Part shown: positions 35,073 to 43,586 of the stretch, in pieces | Layout of the letters: every line of letters starts with the position of its first letter | Numbering within the stretch: position 1 is the first letter of the stretch | Assembly: GCA_041395725.1 (NCBI GenBank) | Contig: JAWKZW010000001.1 | Coordinates: 2,666,001-2,730,000, forward strand | Source of the DNA: Gammaproteobacteria bacterium | Lineage (GTDB): Bacteria > Pseudomonadota > Gammaproteobacteria > Pseudomonadales > Pseudohongiellaceae | Direction of reading: 5' to 3' | DNA length: 64,000 nt | Position numbers and translations under genes: made by a program | The notes under the pieces: generated by a model | The model's database searches: none | What the model saw: only the letters and a program-made list of their open reading frames with translations | Told to the model about the DNA's origin: nothing

Positions 35073-35427
35073 GATCCCGGCCGGCATTGTCCTTAAAGAC
35101 CTGCCGACGCTGCCACTGGATGATGATGGCCCGGTTTTCAAAGAGCCATGGCAGGCCCAGGCGTTTGCCATGGTGCTCGAGCTGACAGAGGCTGGGCGCT
35201 TCACCTGGGCTGAATGGGCGTCAGCCCTGGGCCAGGAACTGAAAGATGCTGCTGCGGCCGGCAAACCAGATGACGGCTCCCGCTATTACTATCATTGGGT
35301 AGCCGCCCTGGAGAACCTGGTGCAACGCAAGGAACTGGCCGGGAAGGCACAGCTTGAACAGCGCAAAGAAGACTGGGGAAAGGCGTTCAGGAATACGCCA
35401 CATGGCAAGCCGGTGGTGCTTGAGTGA
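35059..35427 (+). CDS. Nitrile hydratase accessory (activator) protein (122 aa)
   Basis: DDDGPVFKEPWQAQAFAMVL then FTWAEWASALGQELKDA is the hallmark of the nitrile hydratase activator family, which is related to the beta-subunit N-terminus and delivers cobalt during alpha-subunit maturation. I prefer the TTG start at 35059, with GGAGAG seven bases upstream and a 14-base overlap with nthB; an ATG at 35029 would add ten unlikely residues. It completes the alpha-beta-activator operon. Confidence 0.85.
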   Translation: MNTPKIPAGIVLKDLPTLPLDDDGPVFKEPWQAQAFAMVLELTEAGRFTWAEWASALGQELKDAAAAGKPDDGSRYYYHWVAALENLVQRKELAGKAQLEQRKEDWGKAFRNTPHGKPVVLE

Positions 35428-35504
35428 GAAGTTAGCAGGAAGCCTCTCAAATAGGCTTGCTGGGGGAGTGAGGGGCCTTCATGATGCTATACAGTCTAAT
35501 GAAG

Positions 35505-35533
35505 AATTAACAAGAGAACCTCTGACTAATTTT
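35505..35533 (-). repeat. Dispersed repeat, copy 7 (inverted)
   Basis: On the minus strand it reads ATTAGTCAGAGGTTCTCTTG, continuing TTAATTC, a variant of the motif and the only copy in inverse orientation here. Confidence 0.45.
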
Positions 35534-35781
35534 GGGCTCTTCGGGCGGGGCCTGTCGAGCGCCATTGCGGCGTTGTCGCGCTTGGCAAGGGCTGGACTGT
35601 CGATCTGCAGCGGAATCTGACCCGTCAATTGCATTTAGTTTTGATTCCTTTAATACGCCTTAATCCCGCGAGAATCCTAGCAATTAGTGGGTCAACTATT
35701 TAATGCAAAACTATCGAAAAGGGTCAATCGAGCATGCAAATCAATAGTCAGGAAGGTTATACAGGATCAGTCGGTTAATAA

Positions 35782-35810
35782 TTGACGGATCTCAGTTGTG
35801 GTTGTAAAAA
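35782..35810 (+). promoter_or_regulatory. Candidate sigma-70 promoter of the enolase-family gene
   Basis: TTGACG, 17 bases, TAAAAA. The -35 is good, the -10 is weak. It lies 56 bases before the start codon. Confidence 0.35.
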
Positions 35811-35865
35811 AGCAATAAAAATCATATGGTAATTCTACTAATTTAACTATAGACAGGAAGCTGCG

Positions 35866-37080
35866 ATGCAGAGAAGAGATTTCTTGACCAAAGTGCCTGG
35901 CCTTGTGACGATGCCATTGATGCTGCCGCAGGCTGCAAAGGCTGCGCAGGCGGCGCCCCTAAAAATCACTGATGTCCGTTTGATCAGGATCAGGCTGATC
36001 GAAGATAAGGGTATCCTCGCCCGACGCGTTGATACTCCCCGTGGAGGGCTTCACGTTCAGATTGGTAATTTCACCGTGACTGAAGTGCACACAGATCAAG
36101 GCCTGGTGGGCATCGGGCCCGGTATCCCGCCAGAGAACCTTGAGACCGCAAAACAACTGCTCGTGGGCAAGGACCCTTTCGAGATAAATCAGCATGCTGC
36201 GGCTTTATACGCCCCGCATCGCAGATGGGGAGCCTCAGTAGAGATCGCGCTCTGGGATCTGCTGGGCAAAGCAACGGATTTACCACTCTACAAGCTCTGG
36301 GGCGGCGGACGCGATAAAGTCCTGCCGTACGCGGCCATGTGGGGCATCGGCACCGTGGAAGATAGGGTCGAAATCGCCATCGGGCTTAAAGAGGACGGCT
36401 GGCGCGCCATCAAACTGCGTTCGGGGTTCAGGACGATGGAGGAGGACGTGCGCGTCGTGGAGTTGGTTCGTGAAGCGGTGGGCGATGACTTCCACATCCT
36501 GTGCGACGGCAACAAGGCGCCCGGTGATGCAGACGCCAATGGGGAGGATCCGACTCTCTGGAATTTTAAGCGTGCCTACGACACGGCGATGGAGTACCAA
36601 CGACTCAACGTCTATTGGCTCGAGGAACCGCTGCCACGTTACGATTACGAGCGCCTGGCGGAGCTCAACCGGCTCCTCGCCATGCCGATGGCCGGCGCGG
36701 AGGCCAACTGGGGCATCCACGAGTTCAGATGGCTTCTTGAACAGGGCTGTTTTGACGTCCTCATGCCGGAAATAGGCGATATAGGACCCCTGATGTCCCG
36801 TACTGTCGGGACCCTTGCGGCGGCATACAACAGACAAGTCTCGCCGCACTCGGCACCGTTCGAGCGGCGATTAGTCAATATTTGCGGAATCCACCTGATC
36901 GCGTCCATGCCAAACGGCCCGATAACAGAGTTCATTCACGAGCCGCCGCACGCAGATATCTTTGAGGGCTGGCAGGTCTTTGAGAACCCGCCCGTCCTTG
37001 AAAAAGACGGTTCTATTAAAGTGCCTCAGGGCCCGGGTCTCGGGGTTACGTTCAGGGCTGATCTGATCGAAAAATTCTAA
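35866..37080 (+). CDS. Enolase-superfamily enzyme (mandelate racemase/muconate lactonizing type) with a Tat signal (404 aa)
   Basis: MQRRDFLTKVPGLVTMPLML is a twin-arginine signal ending near KAAQA-AP. The barrel motifs are IKLRSGF (about 184, K-x-R instead of K-x-K), ILCDGNKAPGDA (first metal Asp), YWLEEPLPRYD (Glu), MAGAEANWG (Glu), MPEIGDIGP (Asp) and SPHSAPFE (His, probable catalytic acid/base). The Asp-His pair fits sugar-acid dehydratases and relatives. It acts outside the cytoplasm if the Tat signal works, which is unusual. The substrate is unknown. It lies downstream of the Tat-type nitrile hydratase. Confidence 0.8.
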   Translation: MQRRDFLTKVPGLVTMPLMLPQAAKAAQAAPLKITDVRLIRIRLIEDKGILARRVDTPRGGLHVQIGNFTVTEVHTDQGLVGIGPGIPPENLETAKQLLVGKDPFEINQHAAALYAPHRRWGASVEIALWDLLGKATDLPLYKLWGGGRDKVLPYAAMWGIGTVEDRVEIAIGLKEDGWRAIKLRSGFRTMEEDVRVVELVREAVGDDFHILCDGNKAPGDADANGEDPTLWNFKRAYDTAMEYQRLNVYWLEEPLPRYDYERLAELNRLLAMPMAGAEANWGIHEFRWLLEQGCFDVLMPEIGDIGPLMSRTVGTLAAAYNRQVSPHSAPFERRLVNICGIHLIASMPNGPITEFIHEPPHADIFEGWQVFENPPVLEKDGSIKVPQGPGLGVTFRADLIEKF

Positions 37081-37088
37081 GCGAATGT

Positions 37089-37124
37089 CAGGACATCGCA
37101 CAACCAGCGCAGCGCGGTGTCCTG
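37089..37124 (+). terminator. Hairpin after the enolase-family gene
   Basis: CAGGACATCGC pairs with GCGGTGTCCTG (10 of 11 plus a G-U) eight bases after the stop. No T run follows. Confidence 0.5.
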
Positions 37125-37505
37125 TTCGGTGCTGTCCTTACTGCGACTCAAAGTAAGTATTGATGCAGAAAATAAGTCGCCGAGTAATGCGCAGGGACTG
37201 GTTATAAAACCAAGCTGAGGATTTCGAACCGGAATTAGAGGAGCATCTTTGGAAAGCGGTGCAATAGTCCAATTCGTGGAAGGAGAATGATCTTGTGTTG
37301 TTAGGTGATTCCGGGTACCGGACATTGATCCTGTAAAGTCTGCTGCCGAGAAAAGACAGGCCTGCTCCTGAAGAAAACAGACGACCTGGCTGTATACCTA
37401 TAAATGTGGCGGGCGGTGCATAAGCATGGAAGAAAAATCTGGCTAACATACTGCCATAGCTCTGTAACTCGAATTGAGAAATCCTGGACTTTGGGATGAA
37501 AAACA
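37125..37505. other. Intergenic region without a clear gene
   Basis: No reading frame with family features and no repeat is seen in these 380 bases. Overlapping minus-strand frames end to end look spurious. Confidence 0.35.
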
Positions 37506-38204
37506 ATGAAAAGCAAAGAGTATATGCCTTACATCGTAGTCATTCTCACATTCGCAATACTCGCGTTATCAAATATTCCGGTTTCCAGCGCTTCATCGAC
37601 TGAGACTAAGCCAGCTACATTTGGTGAGGCTAGTGCGGAAAGGTTCAAATTACAATTTGATGAATCTGATTACGATCTCAGTGAGGAGCTGATAGTTCGG
37701 TGTGGTACAAGGTTAGAAGTCGATGGCAGTGTACGGGTACTTATGTGCGAATCAGAACCGGAGCGTGGAAGGAATAATAGGAAGGCGCTTCGAACGGTTC
37801 AGCGACTGGTCAAAGATCTGACATTAGAACCAGCTAGAGTGGATGGAATTGAAACCCAGGTTTGGTACAACTTTGCCGTAGTAATATCGCCCGGAGATGA
37901 AGAAACTCTCATCGTTAATAATCACCTCTACAGCCAGGAGAAACTTGGTCGGGACTACTCTGCGCCACAACGGTATGACTATCCAGCGTGGCGGGGCTGC
38001 ATAGGCATGCCGGGGGACGGAATTCATGTCAGAGCTGAAATCAGTTCAAGTGGTGAAGTACTGGATGTTGACTCGATTGGAGGAAGGCAAGGGTATGCTT
38101 CATGTGTTACAAGGGCCTCGATGAATGTAAGAAACAGTAAATTCATTCCCGCAGTCTCAAATGGAGTGCCGGTAAAAGCATTGTTTGTAGAGCTCTTCAA
38201 ATAG
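37506..38204 (+). CDS. Secreted hypothetical protein with a TonB-C-like tail (232 aa)
   Basis: A hydrophobic N-terminus (YIVVILTFAILALSNIPVSS) acts as signal or anchor. Residues 60-130 are charged. The C-terminal 60 residues, IHVRAEISSSGEVLDVDSIG and then ASMNVRNSKFIPAVSNGVPV, resemble the TonB/energy-transducer C-terminal fold, where a conserved pattern of a short strand, helix and FxPA-x-xG-x-PV appears. Two late cysteines may pair. The role is unknown; it is the last gene before the island. Confidence 0.5.
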   Translation: MKSKEYMPYIVVILTFAILALSNIPVSSASSTETKPATFGEASAERFKLQFDESDYDLSEELIVRCGTRLEVDGSVRVLMCESEPERGRNNRKALRTVQRLVKDLTLEPARVDGIETQVWYNFAVVISPGDEETLIVNNHLYSQEKLGRDYSAPQRYDYPAWRGCIGMPGDGIHVRAEISSSGEVLDVDSIGGRQGYASCVTRASMNVRNSKFIPAVSNGVPVKALFVELFK

Positions 38205-38383
38205 TTGCCCCCTGTATAACTTCCAAAGTGTGCTGTAATCACATCCAAAAGGGGATTTGGGGCACTGGGGTTTGCTGTAAGGCGATTGTAATTGGAAAAG
38301 AAAGTAAGCCTGAGGTAACCCAATTCCAGCAATAGAAACCGGGTCTCAGGAGGGGTATTCCATAACCTATTGAAAAAATAAAT

Positions 38384-38433
38384 AAAATGGTAGCTACGGG
38401 TGGACTTGAACCACCGACCCCAGCATTATGAAT
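38384..38433. repeat. Left attachment site (attL), 3' fragment of tRNA-Met
   Basis: The sequence is identical over 50 bases to 60399-60448. It begins with AAAATGG, the complement of the CCA end, and covers the acceptor, T arm, variable region and half of the anticodon stem. The match stops at GAAT inside the anticodon stem region. Confidence 0.85.
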
Positions 38434-38527
38434 TGTGCTGGAGATTTTTAACTGATTGATTTTATTAACTTAAATCCGAACGCCCACAGCGTATTTTGCA
38501 CCACAGAGCACAACTTTTCACCACAAG

Positions 38528-38546
38528 TCCCGCAAATCTCCCGCAG
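38528..38546. repeat. 19-bp repeat inside the left end (possible integrase arm site)
   Basis: TCCCGCAAATCTCCCGCAG recurs exactly at 60317-60335, in the same orientation. Each copy lies about 60-95 bases inside an att core, the usual place for arm-type integrase sites. Confidence 0.55.
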
Positions 38547-38641
38547 GCTCCACCTTGGTCTATCTGGCGCAATTAGGCAAATGTGCCACTTTATGTGTCG
38601 CGATCTATCCAACTCCCAGTCATTCGTTCATAAAAACCCGT

Positions 38642-38660
38642 TGTTCGATATTAATGAACA
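38642..38660. promoter_or_regulatory. Palindromic operator before the AbiEi-like gene
   Basis: TGTTCGATATTAATGAACA has near-perfect arms. Related GTTCAT/ATGAAC words also occur at about 38624 and 38670. The cluster lies 35-70 bases upstream of the antitoxin start and could be its autoregulation site, as known for AbiEi. Confidence 0.5.
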
Positions 38661-38694
38661 TAGTATATTTATGAACATTCGCTCATCTTTAATT

Positions 38695-39753
38695 ATGAAT
38701 GTGCTTAACACCATGAACCGGCTGGAAACAGAATACGACATTCTACACGGCGCTATAGAAGCCTTCCGTGCGGAAACCGCGCTGCAGCTCGATGTTGTTG
38801 AGTTTGACGTGCGCAGAGGTAACAGGCAGATCGACGCGATCCTGCAGATGCCCGGCAACGGTACCCAATTGCTGGCCGAAATCAAGAAATGGGCAACCCA
38901 TACCAACATGGGCGCACTAATTAACCAGATGCAGCAGCTTGCCACTCCTGATGCAGGCATTTTGATCGCAGATTACGTCAACCCGAATATGGCGAGAAAG
39001 TTAAGGGAAGTCGGTATTCAGTATATTGATGCGGCGGGTAATGCTTATCTCAACCAGCCACCGGCCTACATTTTTATCAAGGGCAACAAGCCGGAGGCCA
39101 TGACTGGAACCAGAACGAAAACCGGTAAAGCATTCCAGCCCGCCGGGATGAAGGTTGTCTGCGCATTTTTGAAAGACCGTGAGCTAATCAACGCGCCTTA
39201 CCGTGAAATCGCTGAACAGGCTCAGGTGGCGCTGGGTACCGTTGGCTGGGTTATTCGCGACCTGCTCGAACAAGGTATTCTGGTTGAGGACATCGACGGC
39301 ACCGGGCGCCGGATAGCCGACTACGACCAGTTGCTGGATAAATGGGTAGAGGCGTATCCACACAAGTTAAGAGACAAGCACCGTTTGGGAACGTTTACGA
39401 CGGACAATCCCAACTGGTGGCGGGAACTTCATCCGGATGAGTTTCAGGCAGCTTGGGGAGGGGAAATCGCCGCTGGCGAATATACAGGCTACCTGAACGC
39501 CAAAGACGCGGTGATCTACATCAGCAAAGCCCGGATGACTGATTTCCTGACGCATGCCCGGCTGAAGAAAGTTGCGCCAGATGAAAAGACAGACCTCAAA
39601 ATCGACCTGATTGAGCCCTTCTGGAGAGAGGGGGGCGAGACTGTACGCCGAGGGCTGGTACACCCTCTAATCGTCTATGCAGATCTGGTGGCAACTGGCG
39701 ACCCGCGCAATCTCGATACGGCTAAACGGCTTCGTGAAAAATACCTTCGTTAA
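38695..39753 (+). CDS. AbiEi-type antitoxin of a type IV toxin-antitoxin system (352 aa)
   Basis: The likely start is MNVLNTMNRLETEYDI at 38695; in-frame ATGs at 38671 and 38713 are possible, and none has a strong ribosome site. The N-terminal part (VVEFDVRRGNRQIDAILQMP, LLAEIKKWATHTNM) has a restriction-endonuclease-like pattern seen in AbiEi_2 proteins. The middle (INAPYREIAEQAQVALGTVG) is a winged helix. The C-terminus is the antitoxin domain. It directly precedes a nucleotidyltransferase gene with which it overlaps, as in AbiEi-AbiEii pairs that stop phage growth. Confidence 0.75.
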   Translation: MNVLNTMNRLETEYDILHGAIEAFRAETALQLDVVEFDVRRGNRQIDAILQMPGNGTQLLAEIKKWATHTNMGALINQMQQLATPDAGILIADYVNPNMARKLREVGIQYIDAAGNAYLNQPPAYIFIKGNKPEAMTGTRTKTGKAFQPAGMKVVCAFLKDRELINAPYREIAEQAQVALGTVGWVIRDLLEQGILVEDIDGTGRRIADYDQLLDKWVEAYPHKLRDKHRLGTFTTDNPNWWRELHPDEFQAAWGGEIAAGEYTGYLNAKDAVIYISKARMTDFLTHARLKKVAPDEKTDLKIDLIEPFWREGGETVRRGLVHPLIVYADLVATGDPRNLDTAKRLREKYLR

Positions 39754-40594
39754 TATCGCGGGCAAGCTGCCTCGGGGCCTGGTAGCGCTGTATGGCGATA
39801 TCAACGACGTGGCGAAGAGCCTGGATATCGACTTCCTGGTGGTTGGTGCAATGGCGCGGGACCTGGTGCTCGTTCATGGCTTTGGCTCAACCATAGAGCG
39901 CGGCACCCGGGATGTGGATTTTGGTATCAATGTCGCTAGCTGGGGCGATTTCGAAACGCTGAAGGCGCAATTGATCGAGCAGGGTTTTGAGCAAGACAAA
40001 CAAAAAGCTCATAGATTGAACCGCAGCGACTCCCAGAACCTGCCCTGGGAAATTGATATCGTACCCTTCGGCAGCATAGCCGCACATGACAGCACCATAA
40101 GTTGGCCTCCTGATCAGGTGGTCGTCATGTCCGTCCTCGGCTTTACTGAAGCCATGGAAAATGCATTTTCCGTTCTGGTCAGCGATAGCCCCGATATGAC
40201 TATCCCTGTCGCATCCCCGGCCGGTGTAGCGATCCTCAAGCTGGTGGCCTGGGTTGAACGCGAGGTAGAGGTCAAACCAAAGGACGCAATGGACTTGGGC
40301 TACCTGATCGAAAGCTATACCAAAATCCCGGAAATTTTTGCGGCAATCTATGAAGAAGGTTGCATGGAAGCTCAGGACTGGGATGAAACAAAGGCCAGTG
40401 CTATGAAGCTCGGTAGAGATGCGGGTGTAATTGCTCTCCCGCCAACCAAAATGTTTTTAAAGGATCAATTATTCAACCAGGCGCACAAAGTGGAACAATT
40501 CGTACGGCAGATGCAAGGCAATCGCCTGTCAGATTCTGCTGAGCTTCTGGATATTTTTACAGCGGCTTTCTTGGATCAAGAGGTGCCGCATTAA
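39734..40594 (+). CDS. AbiEii/AbiGii-type nucleotidyltransferase toxin (286 aa)
   Basis: The nucleotidyltransferase core is FLVVGAMARDLVLVHGFG then RGTRDVDFGI, giving G-[AG]-x9-D-x-D, with IDIVPFG as the third strand. The C-terminal half is helical. AbiEii toxins transfer nucleotides to RNA and are held off by AbiEi. I prefer GTG at 39734, which overlaps the antitoxin by 20 bases. A start at 39677 would overlap more. The pair is the first cargo of the island and a probable stabilising or phage-defence unit. Confidence 0.75.
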   Translation: MKNTFVNIAGKLPRGLVALYGDINDVAKSLDIDFLVVGAMARDLVLVHGFGSTIERGTRDVDFGINVASWGDFETLKAQLIEQGFEQDKQKAHRLNRSDSQNLPWEIDIVPFGSIAAHDSTISWPPDQVVVMSVLGFTEAMENAFSVLVSDSPDMTIPVASPAGVAILKLVAWVEREVEVKPKDAMDLGYLIESYTKIPEIFAAIYEEGCMEAQDWDETKASAMKLGRDAGVIALPPTKMFLKDQLFNQAHKVEQFVRQMQGNRLSDSAELLDIFTAAFLDQEVPH

Positions 40595-40617
40595 TGCTCG
40601 CGACCCACCAAACAAGG

Positions 40618-41450
40618 ATAGGAAATACTAACGGCCTATCGGGAGTAGACACCCCCGCTGATTCTGTTGACTGGACCTGCAGGCCCTTCGAAGTTTCCAT
40701 CTATTGACCCGAAAATCCTGTTCGCGGCGTTGAGCATGCCATTCAAATCTGTTCATTCCTGAACGGGTGCACGCGACAGCTCATGCCATGCGGTATTCAC
40801 TGGCTTCCTTGCTGGTGTAGTGCGGTTGTGCTGGAATCCTTCCCAGCGAAAAGCGGCAACGCCCCAGGTGGCGCTCTGGTCGGTGGCACTAGCAATGGCC
40901 GAGCCGGCGTTTCCTGTTCCTTCTGGCGCAGGTGGTCCAGGATCCGGTCGATGACGTTCTGGCCCTCGATACACGCGATGACCCTGACAGGTCCACCGCA
41001 GCGGGCGCAGACCTCGATGTCTATATCGAAAACGCGCTTGAGCCGCTGCGCCCAGGTCATTGCTGCATGACGTTCGGCGGGTGTGCGGATTTCTGCGTTG
41101 GAGTTGGACTTGATGCCTTTCCCGCGCCTTGCTGGTGTGACCAGCCCACGCCAGCGGTGGTTCGGCGCCAGGACGCCGTGGTAACGGGTGAGGTTGACGC
41201 GGGGTTTGGGTACCAGGGCAGCCAGACAGGCAACGAAATCCACCGGTTCAAAGGCTACCTGTGTCGTTCCATCTCGGTACGGTGTCTTCAGGGTGTAGAC
41301 TACCTTGCCCGTCGAACTCAATGAAAGTCGGGGAACTGCTACGGCCGGTCGGGAAATATACCGACATAGGCGCTCACGCTTGTCTTTCTGATTCCCCTCA
41401 CAGCTGACCCCGGCGTGGAGAGAAAAGCCATTGGCCCTGGCCACCCGCTC
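40618..41450 (-). mobile_element. IS91-family element, truncated (transposase C-terminal 215 aa)
   Basis: The transposase frame runs 40797-41444 on the minus strand, with PAERHAAMTWAQRLKRVFDI and CARCGGPVRVIACIE. It matches the full copy at 55660-57180, with several differences. The 3' side is complete to the end ATAGGAAATACTAACGGCCT at 40618. The 5' side stops near 41450, where similarity is lost. It is non-functional. Confidence 0.85.
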
Positions 41451-41579
41451 GACTATAGGCTACGTTGTTCAGGCCTTAAGAAGTTAATTTGGCAGAACCG
41501 GCGAAAGGGGTTTTTACGCCGATGCGCCTCTCCAATTCACATCTTCGTTTCTCCGAGATGAATTGGCTGGCACCATGAT

Positions 41580-42509
41580 TCAGACTTGCTGACGTGTTCG
41601 ATCACCAATCCGCACGTTCAAATTGTTCAACAGGTAATCTGCCAGAGCGCGAACCGAGGGCGATTGTCCACGGCGAGACGGCATAACCAGGCTCAATTGC
41701 GCGGTTCCGGCCACCCATTCCGGTAGAACCCGCACCAATGATCCATCATTAAGTTCATCCCCGCAGGTATACGCTGGCAGGCTCACGATACCCAGCCCTT
41801 TCGCCGCTGCCTGTTTCAATGTGCTCATGTCGTCGCTGCAGAGTTGCGGGCTGAACGAGATGGTGGTTTTCAAACCATCCATGTTCTCGAGGTTCCAGTG
41901 GCCGCTTGCAGGCTGCCAGCCCATCTTCAGGCTCTGCCGTTTGAGCAGATCACAGGGCGACTCCGGCGTGCCGGTTCGGGCCAGGTACTCGGGACTGGCG
42001 AACAGGTGCCAGGATACATTCGCCAGGTGCCGCTGAATCATACTCGAGTCCGGCAAGGCTTCCATATGGCCTCTTATGGCCAAATCAACCCCGGCGGAGA
42101 CCAGGTCGACCGTCTGGTTGCTCACCTGCTGGACCAGATTCACCCTCGGATGCTTCGCCAGAAATTCAAACACCAGATCCTTGAGCGCAAATTGCGCCAC
42201 ACCGACCGAGCAGCTCATGGTCACGCGCCCGCTCAACGATTCCTTGCGGCTTTGAATCGCCGCTTCGGCGGCTTCCATCTCCTCGACCAATGCCCGGGCA
42301 TGCTGATAGAACACCCGGCCGCTTTCGGTCACTTTGAATTGGCGCGATGTTCTTTGTATCAGGCGGGTATCAAGCCGCTGTTCCAGTTGCGATACATGCC
42401 GGCTCAAGCGGGACTTGGGCATATTGAGCGCTCTCGCGGCGGGTGAAAAGCCCCGCTTTTCCACAACGTGGACAAAATAGTAGTAGTCATTCAGGTCGAT
42501 CATTGCCAT
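41580..42509 (-). CDS. LysR-type transcriptional regulator (309 aa)
   Basis: The DNA-binding domain is plain: LNDYYYFVHVVEKRGFSPAA then LNMPKSRLSRHVSQLEQRLD. The effector domain follows (LSGRVTMSCSVGVAQFALKD). I chose ATG 42509 with GGAG five bases upstream. It is divergent from a pirin gene, with an 18-bp palindrome between them, the usual arrangement for a LysR protein that controls its neighbour. It resembles the group near pirin genes in proteobacteria. Confidence 0.85.
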   Translation of the reverse strand: MAMIDLNDYYYFVHVVEKRGFSPAARALNMPKSRLSRHVSQLEQRLDTRLIQRTSRQFKVTESGRVFYQHARALVEEMEAAEAAIQSRKESLSGRVTMSCSVGVAQFALKDLVFEFLAKHPRVNLVQQVSNQTVDLVSAGVDLAIRGHMEALPDSSMIQRHLANVSWHLFASPEYLARTGTPESPCDLLKRQSLKMGWQPASGHWNLENMDGLKTTISFSPQLCSDDMSTLKQAAAKGLGIVSLPAYTCGDELNDGSLVRVLPEWVAGTAQLSLVMPSRRGQSPSVRALADYLLNNLNVRIGDRTRQQV

Positions 42510-42536
42510 TTGCTCCACTGCACTCCGCACGCTCAG

Positions 42537-42554
42537 CGTTCCATATTAGGAACG
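42537..42554. promoter_or_regulatory. Perfect 18-bp palindrome in the LysR-pirin spacer
   Basis: CGTTCC-ATATTA-GGAACG is a perfect palindrome between the divergent genes. A second half-site CGTTCCAT lies at 42588-42595. This is a good candidate operator for the LysR regulator. Confidence 0.55.
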
Positions 42555-42643
42555 TTAATTTCATTTTATGAGTCTACCCAGCATTACCGTTCCATTGATA
42601 GTATCTAAACCGTGATTACGCCACACCTCAGGAGGAGATTGAT

Positions 42644-43546
42644 ATGCACGCAGCAAGTCCTATTGCAGAGAACCTGGCATCGGATGGCACGATTAATGTC
42701 GCCATCACCGCCCCACAAGCCGGCGACGCCCTTGAGATAGGCGCCGGGTTTGTCGCACAGACCTTTCGCGAGCGAAATTTCGCTGGCGCGATGGACCCGT
42801 TGGTGATGGTCGATCACTACCGGATGACCGAACCGACCTTTGGTCCCCATCCGCACGCTGGCCTTTCCGCTATGTCGGTGCTGTTTGAAGACAGTGAAGG
42901 GGCATTTCACAACCGGGATTCATTGGGCAACGATTTCAACCTGCTGCCCGGCGACCTGTACTGGTTGAAAGCCGGTTCGGGTGCCGTTCACGATGAGTCG
43001 CCCAGAACCGGCGCGAGCATTCATGGCTTGCAGGTCTTCGTGAACCTGCCGGCGCGGATGAAACGCGATGCGCCTGAATCACGGTATGTGAGGGCACAGG
43101 ACGTCCCCGTCCTGGAAACCGATGGCCATCGGGTGCGCGTCGTGCTCGGCAACAGCAACGGCATCACCGGTCAGAGTTCTCCTGCCCTGCCCATGACCAT
43201 TCTCGACGGCAGGATTGGGCCTGGGTCCGTATTCACCCACGACTTGCAGGCCGGGGAGAACGCCTGGATCTACGCCATCCAGGGCGAGATCGAACTCATG
43301 GTTGCCGGTGGGGAAGCAAGACTGCAAGCCGGCGAATCCCTCGTTGTCGAAGCCGCCTCCGTTTGCGCCGCCCATGCGATCGAGTTGACGAACACTGGCG
43401 GTTCAGCCACCCACTTTGCCCTCTTTACTGCCACGCCTGTCCAAGAAGCCTTCGTGCAGAAGGGCCCCTTCGTCATGAGCAACGAGGCTGAAATCGCGCA
43501 GGTGGAAGCTGACTATGCGGCCGGCAAACTCGGCCGCCTCGAATGA
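42644..43546 (+). CDS. Pirin family protein (300 aa)
   Basis: A bicupin is seen: FGPHPHAGLSAMSVLFE (two His), a later HNRD and HDESPRTG (His and Glu of the metal site), then HGLQVFVNLP. The second cupin (GENAWIYAIQGEIELMVAGG) has lost the metal ligands, as usual. Bacterial pirins bind iron and some act as quercetinase or redox sensors. GGAGG precedes ATG. It is first in a run with a flavin reductase and an NmrA-like gene. Confidence 0.85.
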   Translation: MHAASPIAENLASDGTINVAITAPQAGDALEIGAGFVAQTFRERNFAGAMDPLVMVDHYRMTEPTFGPHPHAGLSAMSVLFEDSEGAFHNRDSLGNDFNLLPGDLYWLKAGSGAVHDESPRTGASIHGLQVFVNLPARMKRDAPESRYVRAQDVPVLETDGHRVRVVLGNSNGITGQSSPALPMTILDGRIGPGSVFTHDLQAGENAWIYAIQGEIELMVAGGEARLQAGESLVVEAASVCAAHAIELTNTGGSATHFALFTATPVQEAFVQKGPFVMSNEAEIAQVEADYAAGKLGRLE

Positions 43547-43586
43547 CCGGCTCGACATCTATTCACGGACTCAACAGGAGAGTGAC

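Larger units (their letters stand above)
35428..35865. other. Intergenic region between the nitrile hydratase operon and the enolase-family gene
   Basis: No gene is seen. The region holds dispersed repeat copy 7, an imperfect hairpin at about 35437-35463, and a candidate promoter near the end. Confidence 0.4.
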
